A stretch of 6,211 bases of DNA. It comes from Clostridia bacterium. GTDB taxonomy: Bacteria; Bacillota; Clostridia; Christensenellales; Pumilibacteraceae. The stretch is from the NCBI GenBank assembly GCA_900762945.1, contig CAAFIN010000277.1:1-6211 (forward strand), written 5' to 3'. This document shows positions 1 through 5,921 of the stretch, piece after piece; the stretch's first letter is position 1, and every line of letters starts with the position of its first letter. Below the pieces are notes generated by a model, which saw nothing but the letters and a program-made list of their open reading frames with translations, was not told where the DNA came from and made no database searches. The position numbers and the translations under genes were made by a program.

Positions 1-9
1 GGTTGTAAT

Positions 10-1167
10 TTGTTTAACGGATATTTCAATGCGGCGCGAGCCACGATTCTATCTGCGTCCGGCGGCTTCAACTGGTACGGCTTTCTGATCGGCGGCGGCA
101 TGGTCGTCTGCATCATAATCGCCTACTTCATGGCGAAAAAACGCGGATACTATTCCGATCTCATTTTCGACATAGCGATCTGCTGTATTCCCTGCGCGAT
201 AGTGGGCGCAAGACTTTACTACATTATTTTCGACGTAATCGCCAACCCCGACGCGCACTGGTCGTTCAAAAAGATCATAGGTCTGGAGGGCGGTTTAGCC
301 GGGCTTGCGATCTACGGCGGCTTGATCGGCGCTTGCCTCGGCGCGCTTATCGTCGTTGCAATGCAAAAGAAAAAGCCCGCTTACGAGCGCGTCACGTTCA
401 TTCAGATGGCGGATCTTTGCTTTTGCGTCATTATCCTCGGTCAGGTCATCGGCAGATGGGGCAACTTCGCTAATCAGGAAGCGTACGGAAACGCCGTCAC
501 CGACCCGTCGCTTCAGTGGTTTCCCTACGCAGTCAAAATCGACGCCGCCCACTCGATAACGGGCAAAGAAGGCTGGTTTCAGGCAACGTTTTTTTACGAA
601 TCGTTCTGGAACCTTATCGGCTTCGGACTTTTGATGTGGTTCTATAACGGCAACCGCAAGTCGTTCGACGGCTTTACGTTCTCGTGCTACTGCATCTGGT
701 ACGGCTTGGGCAGATTCTTTATCGAGGGCTTGAGAACTGACAGTTTGTGGCTGATTCCCGACGTGATCCGCGTAAGTCAGGTCGTAAGCGCGCTGATTTG
801 CATTTTCGGGATCGCGTATATCGTAACGTATATCTGCCGCGCTCGGGCTTCCGGCAAAAAACTTCTGCTGTTCGTACCCGAGGAAAATATTTCGGACGAG
901 TACTACGGCTACGAGAAAACAGAGTTTTACTTAAGAACGCTCAAGCCCGCCGAGGAAAAAAAGACGGAAGCGGACGATAACGAACCGCAGTTCGACGAAG
1001 TGTCCGACGACGATCGCTACTGGGAAGTGAATACCGGCGAGGACGATCGGGAAGAAAAGAACGAGTTCGACGACGAGCCGTTCCCGGACGAAACCGACGA
1101 AAATAATTCCGCCGAGGAAAAACCCGTCGAACCGAACGAAAACGGAGATAACGATGAAAGAAATTAA
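10..1167 (+). CDS. lgt: Prolipoprotein diacylglyceryl transferase (Lgt) with acidic C-terminal tail
   Basis: Lgt moves the diacylglyceryl group of phosphatidylglycerol onto the lipobox cysteine of prolipoproteins, in the cytoplasmic membrane. The membrane core covers about residues 20-280. The Lgt signature GRWGNFANQEAYG (148-160) aligns with E. coli R143, N146 and G154 as R149, N152 and G160. WYGLGRFFIEGLR (230-242) supplies the equivalents of Y235, R239, E243 and R246, and the Y of NWYGF (Y23) matches Y26. The usual HGG is YGG here (Y102). Residues from about 289 to 385 form a hydrophilic tail with roughly 38 Asp/Glu in 97 residues, making the protein about 100 residues longer than typical Lgt (260-290). 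The start is uncertain: the TTG at 10 is the first candidate, but the frame is open to the window edge and no ribosome-binding site is visible, so the gene may begin further left. It overlaps the next gene by 14 bases. The Lgt identity is very secure. Confidence 0.95.
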   Translation: MFNGYFNAARATILSASGGFNWYGFLIGGGMVVCIIIAYFMAKKRGYYSDLIFDIAICCIPCAIVGARLYYIIFDVIANPDAHWSFKKIIGLEGGLAGLAIYGGLIGACLGALIVVAMQKKKPAYERVTFIQMADLCFCVIILGQVIGRWGNFANQEAYGNAVTDPSLQWFPYAVKIDAAHSITGKEGWFQATFFYESFWNLIGFGLLMWFYNGNRKSFDGFTFSCYCIWYGLGRFFIEGLRTDSLWLIPDVIRVSQVVSALICIFGIAYIVTYICRARASGKKLLLFVPEENISDEYYGYEKTEFYLRTLKPAEEKKTEADDNEPQFDEVSDDDRYWEVNTGEDDREEKNEFDDEPFPDETDENNSAEEKPVEPNENGDNDERN

Positions 1168-1699
1168 AGACGAACTAGAACTTACCAAAGGACAGAAACT
1201 CGCGGGCAATATCATAGCCGGCGTTTACGTCGTCGTGTGCGGCGTGTTTCTGCTGCTTGCGGGGTTAGGCGTGTTCGGAAGCGCCGTTACGGTAGGCAAC
1301 GTAGCCGTGCCGGGAGTGCTTCTCACGGTAGGACTGGTATTTCTCACCACCGCGCTCGTACAGCGCAACACGGTTTCTATGTGGATATCGTTCGCGTTCA
1401 TAGTGCCGGCGGTAGTGGCGGCGCTCAACAACTTCACCGCGCTGACTTACGCGGGGCTTTACCCGCTGTATATCGCGATCCCCGCGATCTCGTCGTTGTT
1501 CACGGCGCTTATGTCGCGTTCGTTCCGCGACCATATCAATATCATAGTAACTTTCGGGCTTATCGCCGCGGTGTTTTCGCTTCAGAGCAGCGGGCTTACG
1601 GGTTGGAACGTCGTCGTTCCCGTGATCGTAGTGCTCGCCGGGCTTGCGATAGTTTACGCCGCGATAAAAATGAACAAAAGCGAGGACAAAGATGACTAA
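1154..1699 (+). CDS. Small multi-pass membrane protein of unknown function
   Basis: I do not recognise a family for this 181-residue protein. A charged N-terminus (about 1-16, rich in K, E and D) is followed by roughly six hydrophobic segments near 17-40, 50-70, 74-92, 98-120, 127-146 and 151-172, and a short charged tail (KMNKSEDKDD). Both ends are therefore predicted to be cytoplasmic. No catalytic motif, cysteine pair or transporter signature stands out. The basic stretch SRSFRDH (121-127) lies between helices 4 and 5. The ATG at 1154 sits inside the end of lgt, with GGAG just upstream (about 1144-1147), and the stop overlaps the pncB start by 8 bases. The gene is thus translationally coupled on both sides and is clearly a real member of the operon. 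Codon use resembles its neighbours. A role linked to lipoproteins or to nicotinate uptake could be imagined from context, but nothing in the sequence shows either. Confidence 0.88.
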   Translation: MKEIKDELELTKGQKLAGNIIAGVYVVVCGVFLLLAGLGVFGSAVTVGNVAVPGVLLTVGLVFLTTALVQRNTVSMWISFAFIVPAVVAALNNFTALTYAGLYPLYIAIPAISSLFTALMSRSFRDHINIIVTFGLIAAVFSLQSSGLTGWNVVVPVIVVLAGLAIVYAAIKMNKSEDKDD

Positions 1700-3131
1700 A
1701 GACAAAGAACGCAACTTAACGTTGCTCACCGACTTTTACCAACTCACAATGATGAACGGCTACTTCAAGAGCGGAATTCATAATTCGCTCGCGACCTTCG
1801 ATATGTTTTTTCGCAGAAAAGGTCAGATAAACTACGCCGTAGCCGCCGGGCTTCAGCAAGCGATCGATTATATCGAAAATATCCGCTTTACCGAGGGCGA
1901 CCTCGAGTACCTTCGTTCGCTCGGCTCGTTCACCGAGGACTTTTTGGACTACCTCAAAAATCTGCGCTTTACCGGCGACGTGTACTCGGTCAGAGAGGGC
2001 GAAATCGTTTTCCCGATGGAACCGATCATGACCGTCCGCGCACCGCTTGCCGAAGCGCAACTGGTCGAAACCGCGCTACTTAATATTGTCAGTCATCAAA
2101 CGCTTATCGCCACCAAGGCTTCGAGAGTGACCACCGCGGCGGGCGAAGGGAAGGTCAGCGAGTTCGGTCTGCGACGTGCGCAAGGACCGGACGCCGGAAT
2201 TTACGGTAGCCGCGCTTCCATTATCGGCGGAGCAAGTTCTACGAGCAACGTTCTCGCCGCGAAAATGTTCGATATCCCGGTCAAAGGCACGCACTCGCAC
2301 AGTTGGGTGCTGTCGTATCCGTCCGAATTCGACGCGTTCAACGCCTTCGCGGACATTTACCCCGACGCGTGTCTGCTCCTCGTCGACACTTACGACACGC
2401 TCCACTCGGGTATTCCCAACGCCATTAAAGTGTTCGATCGCCTTAAAAAGGAAGGTCACAAACCGCTCGGAATCCGCCTTGACAGCGGCGATCTGGCGTA
2501 TCTGTCGAAACGCGCCCGCAAAATGCTGGACGACGCGGGATATCCCGACGCGCTGATATTCGTCAGCAACGATATCGACGAAGAACTCGTCACCGCGCTC
2601 AACTCGCAAGGCGCGAAAATCGACGTTTACGGCGTGGGTACGAAACTCATCACCAGCGACGGTATGCCTTCGCTCGGCGGCGTTTACAAACTCGCGGAAA
2701 TCGAGCGCGACGGCAAGCCCGTGCCGAGATTGAAAAAGTCCGATTCCATCGAAAAGATCACGAACCCGGGCTTCAAGACCGTGTACCGTATTTACGAAAA
2801 AGAAAGCGGCAAAGCGTTCGCCGACCTTATCGCGCTCAGAGGCGAGAAGATCGACAAGCCGCTTACGCTTACGCACGAAACCGAGCGTTGGAAAAAGACG
2901 GTGCTTACCGATTATAATATAAAGGAACTGCTCGTCAAGGTAATCGAGAACGGCAACACCGTGTACGACTGTCCGCCGCTGAAAGAGTGTTCGGACTATC
3001 GTCGTCACGAACTCGGCGAATTCTGGGATGAGTACAAGCGCCTTACCAACCCGCATATCTACAAAGTCGACTTGTCCGACGGGCTGTACGAACTTAAACA
3101 GCGCATGCTTTTAGGAGAGGGAAGAAACTGA
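1692..3131 (+). CDS. pncB: Nicotinate phosphoribosyltransferase
   Basis: This cytoplasmic enzyme joins nicotinate to phosphoribosyl pyrophosphate, with ATP use, giving nicotinate mononucleotide in the salvage (Preiss-Handler) route to NAD. The 479-residue length fits the family. Family motifs are visible in order: TDFYQLTM at 13-20, EFGLRR at 157-162, GTHSHSW at 199-205 (H203 is the likely phosphorylated catalytic histidine), VDTYDT at 231-236, LDSGDL at 263-268, VSND at 291-294 and YGVGT at 313-317. The last three belong to the barrel that binds PRPP and the phosphate. The C-terminal part (about 360-479) has the usual extension of this class. The ATG at 1692 overlaps the preceding stop and has GAGGA at 1682-1686 as ribosome-binding site. 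The stop lies 1 base before the next gene. No disruption or missing key residue was seen. Confidence 0.97.
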   Translation: MTKDKERNLTLLTDFYQLTMMNGYFKSGIHNSLATFDMFFRRKGQINYAVAAGLQQAIDYIENIRFTEGDLEYLRSLGSFTEDFLDYLKNLRFTGDVYSVREGEIVFPMEPIMTVRAPLAEAQLVETALLNIVSHQTLIATKASRVTTAAGEGKVSEFGLRRAQGPDAGIYGSRASIIGGASSTSNVLAAKMFDIPVKGTHSHSWVLSYPSEFDAFNAFADIYPDACLLLVDTYDTLHSGIPNAIKVFDRLKKEGHKPLGIRLDSGDLAYLSKRARKMLDDAGYPDALIFVSNDIDEELVTALNSQGAKIDVYGVGTKLITSDGMPSLGGVYKLAEIERDGKPVPRLKKSDSIEKITNPGFKTVYRIYEKESGKAFADLIALRGEKIDKPLTLTHETERWKKTVLTDYNIKELLVKVIENGNTVYDCPPLKECSDYRRHELGEFWDEYKRLTNPHIYKVDLSDGLYELKQRMLLGEGRN

Positions 3132-3132
3132 C

Positions 3133-3768
3133 ATGAAGTTCGATATCGAGAAAAAAGGCTATAAAAAATCCGAAGTCGACGAATACGTTTTCGCGCTCAA
3201 GAACGAGTACGAAAGCAAACTCGCCGAGCAGAAAAACCGTATTTTTCAACTCAGAAACGAACTGACCGAGCGCGAGAAACAAATCGCCGCGTTCAAGTCC
3301 AAAACCGACCTTATTTCCACCGCGATACTTAACGCCGTGCAGAAAGCGGACGAGATCGAAAAACTCGCCGCGGCTCGTTATCGCGACGAAATGCAGCAGC
3401 TTCGCGCGTTCCACGACAAGTGGCAGGCACACTATAACAAGATGCTGGAGAAGTACCCGGACGACGAGGGACTTAAGGCGATAGAGAAGTTCAACGCCGC
3501 TATGGACGACATTCTGTCGGGCGGAAGCGCGGCGATGAAAGAGATCGAAAAACAGTTCGAGTCGGAAAAAAACCGCGTGGAGAACGTGACAGCGGCTCCG
3601 GCGCCCGCGCAGGAACAGCCGAAACCCGCGGACAAGCCCGCGGTAAACAAAACGCTTGCCGAGGACGCGGTGTCGAAAAGCGGTTTTTCGTTCGAAGAAG
3701 CGTGGAACCCGAAAGACGACCTCAGCGAAATTATGAAAGATCTCGGGCTTCTCGGCGGCGACGAATAA
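3133..3768 (+). CDS. DivIVA-domain coiled-coil protein, probable cell division or growth factor
   Basis: The N-terminus (FDIEKKGYKKSEVDEYV, 3-19) matches the membrane-curvature-binding head of the DivIVA/GpsB family, with the typical GYxxxEVDEY pattern. A strongly charged coiled coil runs from about 20 to 57, and further helical segments cover about 60-150. A low-complexity Ala/Pro/Lys linker (about 153-172) leads to a short, probably helical C-terminal motif, GFSFEEAWNPKDDLSEIMKD (184-203). Family members sit at division septa or cell poles and recruit division, wall-synthesis or chromosome-anchoring proteins. The protein is longer than GpsB (about 100) and close to B. subtilis DivIVA (164) plus a tail. 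The ATG at 3133 follows the pncB stop by one base, with AGGAGAGG upstream (3113-3120) ending 12 bases before it. It appears to be the last gene of the lgt operon. The family is fairly certain; the specific partner and role are not. Confidence 0.82.
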   Translation: MKFDIEKKGYKKSEVDEYVFALKNEYESKLAEQKNRIFQLRNELTEREKQIAAFKSKTDLISTAILNAVQKADEIEKLAAARYRDEMQQLRAFHDKWQAHYNKMLEKYPDDEGLKAIEKFNAAMDDILSGGSAAMKEIEKQFESEKNRVENVTAAPAPAQEQPKPADKPAVNKTLAEDAVSKSGFSFEEAWNPKDDLSEIMKDLGLLGGDE

Positions 3769-3774
3769 AGCGCG

Positions 3775-3808
3775 GCGCGAAAACGGTTAATCGCCGATTT
3801 TCGGTCGC
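3775..3808 (+). repeat. Weak hairpin after the divIVA-like gene
   Basis: An imperfect inverted repeat pairs CGAAAA (3778-3783) with TTTTCG (3798-3803). An inner GG/CC pair lies at 3785-3786 and 3794-3795, and GCG at the base (3775-3777) pairs with CGC (3806-3808) across a small bulge. It lies directly after the last gene of the upstream operon, but no T-run follows, so a standard intrinsic terminator is unlikely. It may be a 3'-end processing structure or chance. Confidence 0.3.
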
Positions 3809-3860
3809 AACTACGGTAAAAAAACGCTTGAACCGCGAAATTTTATAAAAAATCACGCAA

Positions 3861-3894
3861 AATCGACGGCTTTTCTGTTGACAAGCCGTCGGTT
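3861..3894 (+). repeat. Inverted repeat overlapping the rplU promoter
   Basis: A perfect 9-base inverted repeat, CGACGGCTT (3864-3872) and AAGCCGTCG (3883-3891), surrounds a 10-base spacer. It extends outward by one G-T wobble and two A-T pairs to 3861 and 3894. The stretch after it (GTTGTTATTATAT) is moderately T-rich, so the hairpin could terminate the upstream lgt operon. Its spacer and right arm contain the -35 box of the downstream promoter, so a protein operator is an equally good reading. The repeat is seen directly; both roles are inference. Confidence 0.7.
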
Positions 3895-3907
3895 GTTATT
3901 ATATAAT
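3878..3907 (+). promoter_or_regulatory. Consensus sigma-A promoter for rplU-prp-rpmA
   Basis: TTGACA at 3878-3883 and TATAAT at 3902-3907 are exact matches to the housekeeping -35 and -10 hexamers, separated by 18 bases. Transcription should start near 3913-3915, giving a leader of nearly 90 bases before rplU. The strength of the match fits the high demand for ribosomal proteins. The -35 box lies within an inverted repeat. Confidence 0.9.
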
Positions 3908-3913
3908 AGAAAA

Positions 3914-4001
3914 CGAGCCGTACAGCGGAGGTTTGTAAAACACGCGGAAAACACGCGTTACCTCGCCTGACGGAGACATCAGTGAGGAGGTGCTTAACAC
4001 A
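3914..4001 (+). promoter_or_regulatory. Ribosomal protein L21 leader-like structured 5' UTR
   Basis: The leader can fold into a first arm: GAGGT (3928-3932) pairs with ACCTC (3960-3964), and inside it ACGCG (3942-3946) pairs with CGCGT (3954-3958) around the loop GAAAACA. A second arm pairs CTGA (3967-3970) with TCAG (3979-3982) and CCTC (3961-3964) with GAGG (3984-3987). The second arm reaches into the ribosome-binding site GGAGG (3986-3990). The CCTC strand is shared, so the two arms compete. Position and arrangement match my memory of the L21 leader family upstream of rplU in Firmicutes, which is thought to bind L21 for feedback control. The family match is recalled, not searched. Confidence 0.7.
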
Positions 4002-4301
4002 ATGTATGCAGTAATCGAAACGGGCGGAAAACAGTACAGAGTTTCCGAAGGCGACGTCATCGAGGTTGAAAAGCTCAATGCGGCTGTCGGCGACAAGGTA
4101 GAACTTCCCGTGCTTTTCACGGCAGACGGCGAAACCGTTACCGCGGGTAAGGACGTCACCGTAAAGGCAACCGCAGAAGTGCTCGGACAAGGCAAAGGCA
4201 AGAAGATCGTGGTCTTCAAGTACAAAGCCAAGAAGAACGAGCGCAAGAAGCAGGGTCATCGCCAGAAGTTTACCAAGCTTAAAATCGTAACCATAGGCTA
4301 A
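4002..4301 (+). CDS. rplU: 50S ribosomal protein L21
   Basis: L21 binds 23S rRNA in the large subunit. The 99-residue product opens with the hallmark MYAVIETGGKQYRV and ends with the L21 signature region KYKAKKNERKKQGHRQKFTKLKI (about 74-95), including GHRQ at 85-88. The length is slightly short of the usual 102-103. The ATG at 4002 is preferred over an in-frame GTG at 3990. It gives the exact family N-terminus, and the ribosome-binding site GAGGAGG (3984-3990) ends 11 bases before it, while the GTG overlaps that site. The stop overlaps the next ATG by one base (TAATG), coupling translation to prp. It is the first gene of the three-gene operon and is probably feedback-controlled through its leader. 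Confidence 0.98.
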   Translation: MYAVIETGGKQYRVSEGDVIEVEKLNAAVGDKVELPVLFTADGETVTAGKDVTVKATAEVLGQGKGKKIVVFKYKAKKNERKKQGHRQKFTKLKIVTIG

Positions 4302-4621
4302 TGACGCGCGTTACGGTAATCAAGAGTAAAGGGCATATCGTTTCGCTCGTTGCCGACGGTCATACCGGTTACGGCGTGGAGGGCGAGGACATAGTCTGCG
4401 CCGCGCTGTCCAGCGTGATACAGACGGCGGTGCTCGGACTCATGCGGGTTGCGGGTATAAACGCCGAAGTCGAAACCGACGAAGGCTATCTCAGTCTTGA
4501 ACTACCGAAACTAAACGAGCAGGACAGGCACAACGCGGATATGATTTTAGATACCATGTTGTGCGGAATAGCCGATCTCAACGAAGGCTATTCGGATTTT
4601 ATCGAATTGGAGGTTAAATAA
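4301..4621 (+). CDS. prp: Ribosomal-processing cysteine protease Prp (YsxB family)
   Basis: Prp removes the short N-terminal extension of ribosomal protein L27 in Firmicutes and related bacteria; in Staphylococcus aureus it is essential. The 106-residue length is typical. The catalytic pair is visible as H21 in the GHTGYG segment (20-25) and C33 in EDIVCAALS (29-37), corresponding to S. aureus H22 and C34. The downstream L27 carries the matching cleavage site, which confirms the assignment by context. No strong ribosome-binding site precedes it. The ATG shares a base with the rplU stop, so translation most likely proceeds by coupling, which would keep this enzyme below the level of its ribosomal neighbours. 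The older name is ysxB. Confidence 0.96.
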   Translation: MTRVTVIKSKGHIVSLVADGHTGYGVEGEDIVCAALSSVIQTAVLGLMRVAGINAEVETDEGYLSLELPKLNEQDRHNADMILDTMLCGIADLNEGYSDFIELEVK

Positions 4622-4623
4622 TT

Positions 4624-4899
4624 ATGTTTATGAACATTCAGTTATTTGCACATAAAAAGGGCGGCGGCTCGACCAAGAACGGCAGAGATTCTCACGCTCA
4701 GCGTCTGGGCGTAAAACGCGGCGACGGTCAGTTCGTTCTCGCGGGCAACATTCTCGTCCGCCAGAGAGGAACCGCCGTACATCCCGGCAACAACGTCGGC
4801 ATCGGCAGCGACGACACGCTCTTCGCTCTTATCGACGGCGTGGTCAAGTTCGAAACCCGTGCAAACAAGAAGCAAGTAAGCGTTTACGCCGCTGAATAA
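4624..4899 (+). CDS. rpmA: 50S ribosomal protein L27, precursor with cleavable N-terminus
   Basis: L27 reaches the peptidyl transferase centre with its N-terminal arm. The 91-residue product begins MFMNIQLFA, followed by HKKGGGSTKNGRDS. This matches the Firmicutes pre-L27 cleavage motif, and Prp should cut after A9 to leave HKKGGGST as the mature N-terminus. The body is standard and includes GNILVRQRGT (41-50), which is the L27 signature. I chose the ATG at 4624 because GGAGG (4609-4613) lies 10 bases upstream. A second ATG at 4630 would place the site 16 bases away and shorten the leader peptide by two residues; both would still be processed to the same mature protein. Last gene of the operon. 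Confidence 0.98.
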   Translation: MFMNIQLFAHKKGGGSTKNGRDSHAQRLGVKRGDGQFVLAGNILVRQRGTAVHPGNNVGIGSDDTLFALIDGVVKFETRANKKQVSVYAAE

Positions 4900-4910
4900 T
4901 CGGAAAAAAT

Positions 4911-4946
4911 AACGTCGCCGAGTACGAAACGGCGGCGTTTTTCTTT
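4911..4946 (+). terminator. Intrinsic terminator of the rplU-prp-rpmA operon
   Basis: AACGTCGCCG (4911-4920) pairs with CGGCGGCGTT (4930-4939) over ten base pairs with one G-U wobble and a 9-base loop. It is followed by a T-rich run (TTTTTCTTT). On the other strand the A-run at 4904-4909 would form the T-tract, so the element may terminate in both directions. It starts 11 bases after the rpmA stop. Confidence 0.93.
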
Positions 4947-4999
4947 ATTTTACGAGTGCGGTCGGGCTTTGCCGGTACAACCGCGCCGCGGAGAAAACC

Positions 5000-5824
5000 A
5001 TGACGACTTTTACAGTAAGTTCCGAATATTTCGATATTGCAGCCACGCTCGAGTGCGGGCAGGTTTTCCGCTACCGCCGCAATCCCGACGGCAGTTATAC
5101 CGTCCGGTCGCTCGATAAAACGTGCGACCTTCGCTACGACGAACGCGGCGAAGTCGAAATAACGACCGACGCGCCAGAATATTTCCGTAACTACTTCGAT
5201 CTAAGAGAGGACTACGGCAAGATAACGACTACGCTCGCCGCGCTTCCCGAACTGACCGCCGCAGTCGCGTTCGGCAAGGGTATAAGGATACTGCGGCAAG
5301 ACTTTACCGAAGCCGTTTTCAGTTTCATCGTGTCCGCGAACAATAATATCGCGCGGATAAAGGGCATAATCGAACGTCTTGCCGCCGCTTACGGCAAGGA
5401 TATTGGCGGTTATTACGCGTTCCCGACGCCCGAAGAACTGCAAAAAGCCACGGTAGCCGATCTCAAAGCGCTCGGATTAGGGTACCGCGCCGAATATATC
5501 TACGAAACCGCGCGTTCGTTTCCCGCCGTCAAATCGGAAATCGCCGCGATCACCGACGCCGAAACCGCGCACAAAGCCTTGCTTAATCTAAAAGGCGTAG
5601 GGCCGAAAGTCGCCGACTGTATCGTGCTTTTCGGGCTTCACCTGACCCGCTCGTACCCGGTCGACACCTGGATATTCAAGGCAAGTTCCACGCCCGAACT
5701 CGACACTCCGAAAAAAGTCCGCGACTATTACCTCGACCGCTACGGCGACTACGCGGGCTTTGCTCAGCAGTATATTTTCTACTACGCGCGATCCGGAAGT
5801 CAAGCCGCCGACGAAGCGGTTTAA
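5000..5824 (+). CDS. ogg: 8-oxoguanine DNA glycosylase/AP lyase, OGG1 type
   Basis: The enzyme removes oxidised guanine from DNA and starts base excision repair. The N-terminal OGG domain (about 1-110) contains CGQVFRY (19-25), like the GQ-FRW segment of human OGG1. The helix-hairpin-helix GPD domain follows, with SANNNIARI (112-120; human SNNNIARI), LGYRAEYI (160-167) and LKGVGPKVADC (197-207). K203 is the Schiff-base lysine (human K249), C206 matches human C253, and D222 in PVD is the catalytic aspartate (human D268). QQYIFYYAR (256-264) is the usual end. At 274 residues it is complete and close to clostridial OGG enzymes. The ATG at 5000 has CGGAG (4989-4993) upstream. The gene stands between two terminators. 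I see no convincing promoter in 4953-4999, so read-through or an atypical promoter must supply its transcript. A different HhH-GPD substrate is possible but less likely. Confidence 0.94.
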   Translation: MTTFTVSSEYFDIAATLECGQVFRYRRNPDGSYTVRSLDKTCDLRYDERGEVEITTDAPEYFRNYFDLREDYGKITTTLAALPELTAAVAFGKGIRILRQDFTEAVFSFIVSANNNIARIKGIIERLAAAYGKDIGGYYAFPTPEELQKATVADLKALGLGYRAEYIYETARSFPAVKSEIAAITDAETAHKALLNLKGVGPKVADCIVLFGLHLTRSYPVDTWIFKASSTPELDTPKKVRDYYLDRYGDYAGFAQQYIFYYARSGSQAADEAV

Positions 5825-5880
5825 TCGCAAAATCGGCAAATATACCTTCCCGAAACGGAAAACTTATAAATACGACAACG

Positions 5881-5921
5881 ACGTCGCAAAGAAACTCAAA
5901 GTTCCTTGCGGCGTTATTTTT
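5881..5921 (+). terminator. Intrinsic terminator after ogg
   Basis: ACGTCGCAA (5881-5889) pairs with TTGCGGCGT (5906-5914) with one G-U wobble. The stem can continue through GAAACT and AGTTC with a mismatch and a bulge, and it is followed by TATTTTT (5915-5921). It lies about 56 bases after the ogg stop. Confidence 0.8.

Noticed and set aside
2076..3056. Long minus-strand open frame of 326 codons opposite pncB
   Set aside because: It mirrors a highly conserved plus-strand gene, has no recognisable protein pattern and is explained by the codon bias of pncB.
3990..4001. GTG at 3990 as the rplU start
   Set aside because: It overlaps the ribosome-binding site, and the ATG at 4002 gives the exact conserved L21 N-terminus.
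4958..4984. GC-rich stretch before ogg that can form a small hairpin (GCGG with CCGC)
   Set aside because: The stem is short and interrupted, with no T-run and no link to a promoter; not distinguishable from chance.
5825..5880. Spacer after ogg examined for remnants of a gene or small RNA
   Set aside because: No start codon with a ribosome-binding site, promoter or strong structure was seen before the terminator.
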